From contig JAXRKP010000480.1 of NCBI GenBank assembly GCA_037039925.1, forward strand, positions 52,501 through 116,500: DNA of 64,000 nucleotides. The letters are read 5' to 3'. Source of the stretch: Doris montereyensis. Taxonomy: Eukaryota; Mollusca; Gastropoda; Nudibranchia; Dorididae. The position numbers and the translations under genes are program-made. The notes below the pieces were generated by a model. It searched no databases, was not told the DNA's origin, and saw only the letters and a list, made by a program, of their open reading frames with translations. Shown piece after piece: positions 58,401 through 64,000 of the stretch. Numbering within the stretch: the stretch's first letter is position 1; each line of letters begins with the position of its first letter.

Positions 58401-61400
58401 GTTAAGAGCTCATCCGAGGCGATTAAGTTTTTAAACGCTCCGTTGAGCCACTTACATAAGAAACTCAGAGAAAACAAGCCCACCAAAGAAAGCTCATTCA
58501 ATTTTACATTAGAAACTACTAGTGTCATTTAATTTCGACTTTGCGAGTTACTGCGACAGAGCTTTGTTTACCACTTCCTCAACCGAAACTCGGCACAGCC
58601 TTCTAACTAGATTTAGTAGCGGTACTGACCAGTCACACGGCTCAGGCTGTGAGTGCGTTGTCGATTCAGTATGTAGAGACAAATTTGCCGCTTTCCCCAT
58701 TTTTCCTTTTCTACATCGATAAAAAGCTGTCATGTAGTTTTCGGAGTCGTAAAAAAATTGGGCTTGTTCTCTGTATTCATGACTTCAGGTTGAAGAAGTA
58801 TGAGTTTTGTGAGTGATCGTTTCGCGAGATATAGAAGGTTAAATTTGGTGTTTTGGCACATTTGAAATATTTTCGAAAATTTTCGAAAATTTAAAAATTC
58901 GTAACTTAGTTTAATATTTTCCTATAGAAACGATTTTGGTATCAAATTACTCCGGTAGTAAAATTCTTTCCAGTGGTAGCAATTGCTTTTCCATTACTTA
59001 CACTTGAGATTTCAGTTTAGACTACCTAATACTATATTACAATGTTATAAAATATTACTGCATTTCAATTGTATATCTTAATAAAGATCTAGAGACAAAA
59101 CAAACGATGTACACAACTCTGAACGAAATACTGGCCTAGAATAATATCAGATATTCAATATGGGAGTAAATCCCCCCACTCCACTCCAATCAAATGTATC
59201 TAATAGGCTCACCTGTTCACACAATTCCCTGACAGCAGTAATATTACCATTGATGGAAGCGAGATGTAGAGGTGTCTGTCCATAGTTGTCTTTCTGCTTT
59301 GCATTAAAACCAGAATAGATCAGGAGCCGCATTAACTCACTGTGACCTGTGAATGGAACCAAATTATAAACAAATAAAATTTTGTCACACTTGAGTTTAA
59401 ACAATCTTAAAAGCATTATGAGATTTAATGAGTAAAAGTTACAATAGCACTTCGTGCTGTCTCAACTATTGTTTTAAAAAAAAACTTTATTTCATCCCTA
59501 ATAATAGCACTGTCTTCTTCCATTATCTGAAATGACTTGAAAAAGTTGTTGATCATCTCACACATACCCTCATACTGGATGAATAAAAAAAGTAATTGGC
59601 CCTTTTAAAATGAATCAAGCTAAAGCTGTGACATTCTGTAAGATAAATGTGTGAATCAACCTCTTTAAAACAAACTCTGAAAGTACCTTTGAAGGCAGCC
59701 CAATGCAGTGCATTATCGCCATCCTTGTCTGTAAGTTGAAGTCGTGCCCCTTTGCCCATCAAATACCCTGCTAACATGGTTTGTCCATACTGTGCTGCTA
59801 CTATCAATGGTGTGCAGTGCTTGCTGTCCATGGCGTCCAAGTCCACCCCAGCCTACACAAGGATCAAAACATTATAAGAGATGAGCCATGAACTTTAAAA
59901 CCTTTGGCATACAAAGACATATATCGTCGGTGGAACTGTCTAAACACAAAAATCCATATGACGTAATCTTTCAGTAGAAGCATGAAACGTAATGAATCAT
60001 CAAATAGGGACGCAAAGACGATTTTATGCTTTTGGATTACAATGATAAAAATCATTTCAGTGCAGTAAAGGAAAAAAATTATGTCTTGAATAAAACTTAT
60101 ACGGCTAGAGTTGAAGTTTTCAAAAGATCTAAACAAGTAAGTCCGCTCATTGACCTACAAGGTTAGAGTTTCAAGGTGGGAAGAAAAGCAGAAATCCTTG
60201 TTTAGACCATGTGTGCAAAATGAGCTTTTCTATTTGTTCAACGCCTCAAATATTTATAAAAGACATGAAAGAAGTGTGCATATGATTATTTAAAGGACAA
60301 ATATTATATCCCATATGTAATGAGGACTTACGCTGTTAGACAGTTTCACCGACGATATGTACAGTTGACAGATGTACAATTAATTAACAACATGCAGAAT
60401 AATAATTTCAACAAGGAGAAAGTAAAAATATGCATTTCACATTTAATTATAGTAGCAGAATGTAGACGAATGTTTATGTAGTAAAATGTACACATGATAT
60501 AGAAAAATACATTGAGCCAAAAAATGCACATATTGCCTAAATTTATGTGATACAATAAAACATTTTCAACTTGATAAATATTAAGCCTAGATCTTCAGAA
60601 CATCAATCACGTTCCACTTGAATTATCAATTGAGAATAAAGTAATTCATAGATGTATAATGAGAGTCGTTTTCAGAATCATATCTACACAGTCAAACAAT
60701 GTTTATTGCATACCCATTTTGTTATGAGGATGATATAACTGTATTTGATTGATGTTAATGGGGATGCTTGAAATAGTTTCAATACACATCAAAAGAGAAA
60801 CGTTCTATTGATGTGGTAGGGAATTCTAAACAAACAAATTGTACTGGTTTTAATCTGAAAAAGTATACTAATAATTATAAATTAACATGTAAATTTAGGA
60901 ATTAGACTTTAAGGGTGGAATATCCTCTGATAACAAACCTGTAGGGTATAAACTTCCCCCCCCTCCCCCCCATTTTGTAGATGAAAGGAGAGAAAAATTG
61001 TGTTAGGACAACTTTTTTCCATACATTGCCTTTGCATGTAGATTTGTTGCTCTAATATTAATACATATTGATATAGAATTATCGGTAGCTAAAAGAATTG
61101 GGCTGCCAAACTTGACAATATGAGGTCCTAACTTTGAATACTGACATTGACAATGCTATGTCCAACGTTATATACCTAAGAAAATGACACTCAAACAGCA
61201 TTTTCCCACTTGACCACCAAGAACAAGATGAAAGACGTGAAATAATGAAAGGAAAGAAGTTAGTAGAATTTGCCAGCAGCTCCGTCAACAAATGGCTTAA
61301 AAAACTTCTGACTGTTGAAAGTTGAACTTTACCTGTGTTAAGATGTCCACAATGGCAATGTGGCCGTTGACACAAGCCCAATGAATGGGCCTGGCACCGA

Positions 61401-62137
61401 GTTCATTGCCACTTGCATCATCCACCGGAACTTTGTGTTCTATCATATATCTACGCAAGAAAGAAGGACACAATAAATCAAAATGTGTATAAACAAGTCT
61501 CTTCCAAAGGGTAGTTAGAAATTCAAAAGGAAAACAATAATATAAATAAAATTCTTTAACGATAAAAATACAATGTATTCAAGACATTGATTGCGCAGTC
61601 TGATAATAAAAATGAGATTTTCTGTTAAGAACCAAATGCAGAAAAAAAGCACATTACATATATTATATATATATACATGAAATAATCAGACTGTAAAAGA
61701 TAACTATTCAGTTGAACTTTTTCTTTTGAGAAAATTACCTAGCATAAGGATCTGTAATCTGTAGTATTTTGGTTCTATTTTGCAAATAAAAACAATATCA
61801 GAATGATAAATCAGATGTTTAACTAAAATATGTCTTTATGACAATGACTGCCTGAGTAGATATCTATAACCTCTAAATTTCATTTCATTAAAAGAGTGAG
61901 GCTTCAGAATTTGAAATGAGTCTTCTCTTCTACTAACAAATAATATGTTATAAATGAGACAAACAGCAAGTTGTATACAAATTTTTGTATTACAATTAAA
62001 TCTGTACTACCCACCTTAGTATAGCCGTGTGCCCACCTAAACAAGCCCAATGTGCTGGTGTATGGCCTTTGTCATCCCGGAGGGATAGAACAGAGAACCC
62101 ATACTGATCTACTTCAGTTTGAACAGAGGAGAGATTT
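43238..62137 (-). CDS. Ankyrin-repeat DHHC palmitoyltransferase (Patsas/TIP1/Akr1-like), 11 exons, 5' part not found
   Basis: S-palmitoyltransferases of this class carry N-terminal ankyrin repeats and a membrane-embedded DHHC cysteine-rich domain that transfers palmitate to cysteines of trafficking proteins (family knowledge). The visible ~548 codons hold six ankyrin repeats ([68 protein letters not shown]), two membrane segments around exons E6-E7, a DPGFLP motif, the zinc-type [18 protein letters not shown]...[11 protein letters not shown], further hydrophobic segments, then TTNE and NPFDRG, the TTxE and PaCCT-type motifs of the family. The DHHC is intact, so catalysis is expected. PLRAKHC...FDHHCPY favours the Patsas/TIP1 branch over the HIP14 branch (FDHHCPW). 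The coding frame is already open upstream of 62137, so N-terminal exons are missing. One-base breaks occur in E7 and E10. Confidence 0.88.
43915..44415 (-). repeat. 45-bp minisatellite, about 11 units
   Basis: Plus strand unit GTTGTCATTAATTGCTTGAC, then TTAGCCCCATTATGATTACG, then GGGTG or similar. Unit starts occur about every 45 bp from 43957 to 44404 with few differences; one unit is a few bp short. Lies in the last intron of the palmitoyltransferase. Confidence 0.88.
45698..45875 (-). CDS. Palmitoyltransferase exon E10 (one extra base)
   Basis: Open frame [19 protein letters not shown] then [20 protein letters not shown], the last membrane helix. The junction with E9 is one base out; a surplus base in the run of six A at 45864-45869 (+ strand) explains it. 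Donor GTAAGT follows SQSI and joins E11 in phase 0. Confidence 0.75.
48129..48294 (-). CDS. Palmitoyltransferase exon E9
   Basis: Two hydrophobic stretches, [20 protein letters not shown] and [15 protein letters not shown], separated by a Gly/Trp loop, as expected after the DHHC domain. Acceptor CTCCTTAG, donor GTAAGA, phase 2 to 0. Confidence 0.82.
48295..54152 (-). other. Palmitoyltransferase intron between E8 and E9
   Basis: 5.9 kb with one family G copy (49362-49492), a C9 and CT run near 48532-48556, and no further coding signal recognised. Confidence 0.55.
49362..49492 (-). repeat. Family G repeat, palmitoyltransferase intron
   Basis: Plus strand GTGATTTACAGGTGAATCAG, AGGAAACAGCAAGATGAAAG, AAATCCTACCAGCTAACACC. 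Confidence 0.55.
54153..54325 (-). CDS. Palmitoyltransferase exon E8, DHHC cysteine-rich domain
   Basis: [20 protein letters not shown] then [18 protein letters not shown] and [16 protein letters not shown]. All CRD cysteines and histidines follow the family spacing, including the catalytic Cys. Acceptor TTTGCAG, donor GTAAGT, phase 0 to 2. Confidence 0.95.
54830..54945 (-). repeat. Family G repeat, palmitoyltransferase intron
   Basis: Plus strand GCATTTACCCTGTACACCAC, GAGAAACTGCAAGATGAAAA, AGTAGGACCTTCTAGTAGTG. Confidence 0.5.
55098..55251 (-). CDS. Palmitoyltransferase exon E7 (one-base frame break)
   Basis: Hydrophobic [18 protein letters not shown], then [19 protein letters not shown], the DPG motif that precedes the DHHC domain. 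The exon is one base short of fitting E6 phase 1 and E8 phase 0; the break falls before the first Met, near 55231-55240. The N-terminal dozen residues are therefore uncertain. Acceptor CTCCTCCAG, donor GTAGGC. Confidence 0.72.
55352..55635 (-). repeat. SINE family B, copy in palmitoyltransferase intron
   Basis: Carries TTTACCCACATCCACAACAA, GGGATCTTTAACGTGCACAG, GGGACTAGGTGTCTATCC and CACAACCTTTTGGTTGACAG, in the same order as the other copies. Confidence 0.68.
55897..55991 (-). CDS. Palmitoyltransferase exon E6
   Basis: [20 protein letters not shown] then [11 protein letters not shown], the first hydrophobic segment. Acceptor ATTTTCAG, donor GTAAGC, phase 2 to 1. Confidence 0.82.
56487..56808 (-). 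repeat. SINE family B, copy in palmitoyltransferase intron
   Basis: The most complete copy. Read on the minus strand it begins GGGGGACTCGTTAGCCCAGA, has a B-box-like GTTTAAACCCC, and ends near GATTTGATTTGATTATATCC on the plus strand. Confidence 0.7.
57202..57344 (-). CDS. Palmitoyltransferase exon E5
   Basis: [20 protein letters not shown] then [14 protein letters not shown], the sixth repeat, followed by a basic juxtamembrane stretch ending PRIDC. Donor GTTCGT is weak but phase 2 joins E6 exactly (TG + G, Trp). Confidence 0.88.
57475..57840 (+). repeat. Dispersed repeat family F, copy 2
   Basis: Starts CACAGCGTACAAAACTCGTC; contains TGGGTCACGCTGACTGAGGT and the same end AAGGACAATACATACA. 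Lies between exons E4 and E5 of the palmitoyltransferase. Confidence 0.72.
57841..59100. other. Intron stretch after repeat F copy 2
   Basis: Less AT-rich than its surroundings. Contains a perfect hairpin, GAGCTGGT at 58253-58260 and ACCAGCTC at 58266-58273 with a 5-nt loop. May belong to the element that carries repeat F. No frame that I recognise. Confidence 0.35.
59213..59346 (-). CDS. Palmitoyltransferase exon E4
   Basis: [20 protein letters not shown] then [15 protein letters not shown], completing repeat 4 and giving repeat 5. Acceptor ATTCACAG, donor GTGAGC, phase 1 to 0. Confidence 0.92.
59687..59852 (-). CDS. Palmitoyltransferase exon E3
   Basis: Ankyrin repeats 3 and 4: [20 protein letters not shown], then [13 protein letters not shown]. 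Acceptor TGTGTAG, phase 0 to 1. Confidence 0.92.
61200..61285 (-). repeat. Family G repeat, palmitoyltransferase intron, diverged
   Basis: Plus strand CCAAGAACAAGATGAAAGAC, GAAAGGAAAGAAGTTAGTAG, TTTGCCAGCAGCTCC. Confidence 0.4.
61333..61450 (-). CDS. Palmitoyltransferase exon E2
   Basis: Reads [20 protein letters not shown] then [20 protein letters not shown], the second ankyrin repeat. Phase 2 to 0, donor GTAAAG. Confidence 0.9.
62015..62137 (-). CDS. Palmitoyltransferase exon E1 (first recognised)
   Basis: Reads [20 protein letters not shown] then [20 protein letters not shown], the first ankyrin repeat. Acceptor CTTTCAG, donor GTGGGT. Enters in phase 2, so at least one exon lies upstream. 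Confidence 0.87.
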
Positions 62138-63950
62138 CTGAAAGAAGAAAAAAGTCAAAATTGATTATATGCACTTTGATTGGCGATACCATGAGTTATT
62201 ACATCTAGCAGCTAAGGACAAAATCAAAGTTCCTCCAAAGCTGTAATAAGTTGTAGGTTTTATCCCCAGTTGATGCCAGTACCCATTGGCATCTGGGTCA
62301 AGCAGGGGCATGCATGTCTATGTTGAGGAAAACAGGTGGGAACTCAAATATGGATATAAGAGGCTCGAAAAAATAGTTAAGAAAGGTACAAGTTGAGCCA
62401 GAAAATAGATTTTAATGAAAATCCATGATCCTTTATCAACAAGCTCAAATGTTAGGTTTCTGGTTATAAGAAGATTCTTAAGTAAAGACTCAATTTATTC
62501 AAAGTTTAACATTTCTAACTAGTAAAAATTGAAGGCAGGGAGGAAGAAGTGTTTAGATTTAGATCTATTAGACTTGAATTGAAACAAAATCATCAACATT
62601 TCCAGTGCTTCTTTCAAAATCAGAAAAAGATCTAAATCTAAAATCAGAGCTATCCTCATCAAGTTGAAATCACTATCACAGGACATAACTCATTTACAAT
62701 CAAATAAAGAAATAAAAGATAAAATGATCATACACTCTCCAACTTGCACCCGCCTGTATACTTCTGGTCGATGCGAGATGAACTGAAGTTCTGGATGCCC
62801 CATTAAATCATTCAGTGTCTTGTCCCCAAATTTGACCAAGCGCTATTGAAAATCCCGGGTGCGAAGGATTTGCGTTTCTTTGCTTGGAGTATTTTAAAAA
62901 TAATGTTATAGAAACACAAACTCTCTCTCTCTCTCTCCCCCCTCTCCTTTTCTATATCTCTATGTTTAACTTCTGTTTCCTAGAAAATGCCATGGTGTAG
63001 AAAGGCAATAAATGTCATATATGCCTAGCTACCTACGTCATAGTTATAGGAAGGCAGCAATTGACGGATTCAATATAATCACTGTTTTTCATCCTTCGCC
63101 TGCCTTAATTTGTGAGGTTTCAGAATGAAGGCTTTAATTATGTTTTTGGCCTCAATCAAAACTTAAACCAGAGTGTGGTAAAATCTTCTCAAAGGCCTCT
63201 TCAGCTATAACATACCCAGGAGCTTTTTATCAGCTAGCAAACACACACATTTGTAAACAATGACAATCAATAAACAACAAGGGGACTGTTTCCAACCAAT
63301 GACCTGAAATTGAAAGATTAGCCTAGGTTGAAACTGCTGTGTAAAGCCTAATTCTTGCCAATCAATTGGACTCAATCATAAACATGCCTACCGTCAAATT
63401 ATAAAAGGTTTAAGTGTACTGTTTAAATATGAAATATAGGGTTCAGAGGTAGTAATACCGTCCGTTTGTCGATCGGCAAGTGAGTTGTTCTCCCTACAAA
63501 ATCGACTACTGAGACGTTCTCCCCAGAAAAAAGAGTTAAATGAAAACTGAATCACAAGATTCTTTTGACTTTGACGAGGATGTGAAAATATCAAATTTAA
63601 ATTCATAATCTGGAAATGCCTTTTTTGTGATCATATATTTGCAGTATCAAACAGGACATGAAACTGTTTATAAGTTTTAAATCCAGCTATATGCAAAGTA
63701 AGACAGTTGTTTTATTGATTATAATGTAGCAATGCTAATCGTTCGCTTTCCGACTAGACAAATCATCGATTGTCATTGCTACATCATGATCTAAGAAAAT
63801 GTATGTTATTTATGATTGTTTCTAAGGTCTAGATTCAGATAAGACTAACTAATATTTGAAATCAAAACAAAAGCTCTTGACACTATATCAAATACATTAT
63901 TTAGTGATGATGCGATTTAATATTTATAGGCTGACATGCATTTGCCCTTG

Positions 63951-63952
<2 letters not shown>
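62138..63952. other. Upstream of palmitoyltransferase E1, no exon confirmed
   Basis: Should contain or lead to the missing N-terminal exon(s). The only coding-like stretch is minus-strand 62735-62846 (RLVKFGDKTLNDLMGHPELQ and on), but its phase does not fit E1 and I do not recognise it. Confidence 0.4.

Positions 63953-64000
<48 letters not shown>
63953..64000. repeat. (GA)n microsatellite at the window end
   Basis: At least 23 GA units, running into the window edge. Confidence 0.9.

Overview
This is nuclear DNA from an invertebrate animal. It is AT-rich and intron-dense, has GT-AG introns of 0.3-10 kb, and carries many long simple repeats and tRNA-derived SINEs. The SINE mix, the long AT/CT/GA runs and the CTAG-rich patches would suit a mollusc or another lophotrochozoan, but that placement is an inference. 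No bacterial, plasmid or phage feature is visible.

Two protein genes point tail to tail. On the + strand, 3256-33899 holds the whole coding region of EXOC1 (exocyst subunit Sec3) in 24 exons, about 907 codons, collinear with human EXOC1 almost throughout. On the - strand, 62137 down to 43238 holds the last 11 exons of an ankyrin-repeat DHHC palmitoyltransferase (Patsas/TIP1/Akr1-like, related to ZDHHC13/17). Its N-terminal exon(s) were not found and may lie beyond 64000. Exocyst tethering and protein palmitoylation both belong to membrane trafficking, but nothing in the sequence ties the two genes together functionally.

Layout: 1-3255 is upstream DNA with a dispersed repeat (family A), a SINE (family B) and a CTAG-rich patch. 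Next come EXOC1 exons 1-14 (3.3-14.7 kb) and the two large introns (14.7-24.5 kb), which hold three MITE-like inverted-repeat elements and exon 15. Exons 16-24 follow (24.5-33.9 kb). Exon 16 is followed directly by a 24-bp minisatellite built on its own splice donor, and intron 18 holds a dead THAP/P-element-like transposase. The intergenic stretch 33.9-43.2 kb carries SINEs, a larger unidentified element and long simple repeats. The palmitoyltransferase gene fills 43.2-62.1 kb, with a 45-bp minisatellite in its last intron.

Both genes carry isolated one-base frame breaks (six in EXOC1, two in the palmitoyltransferase), about half of them in short A/T runs, and I found no nonsense substitution in their exons. 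I read these as consensus errors rather than gene death. The most unusual signals are the splice-site minisatellite at 24648-25040, the transcription-aligned orientation of repeat family G, and the group of MITE-like elements.
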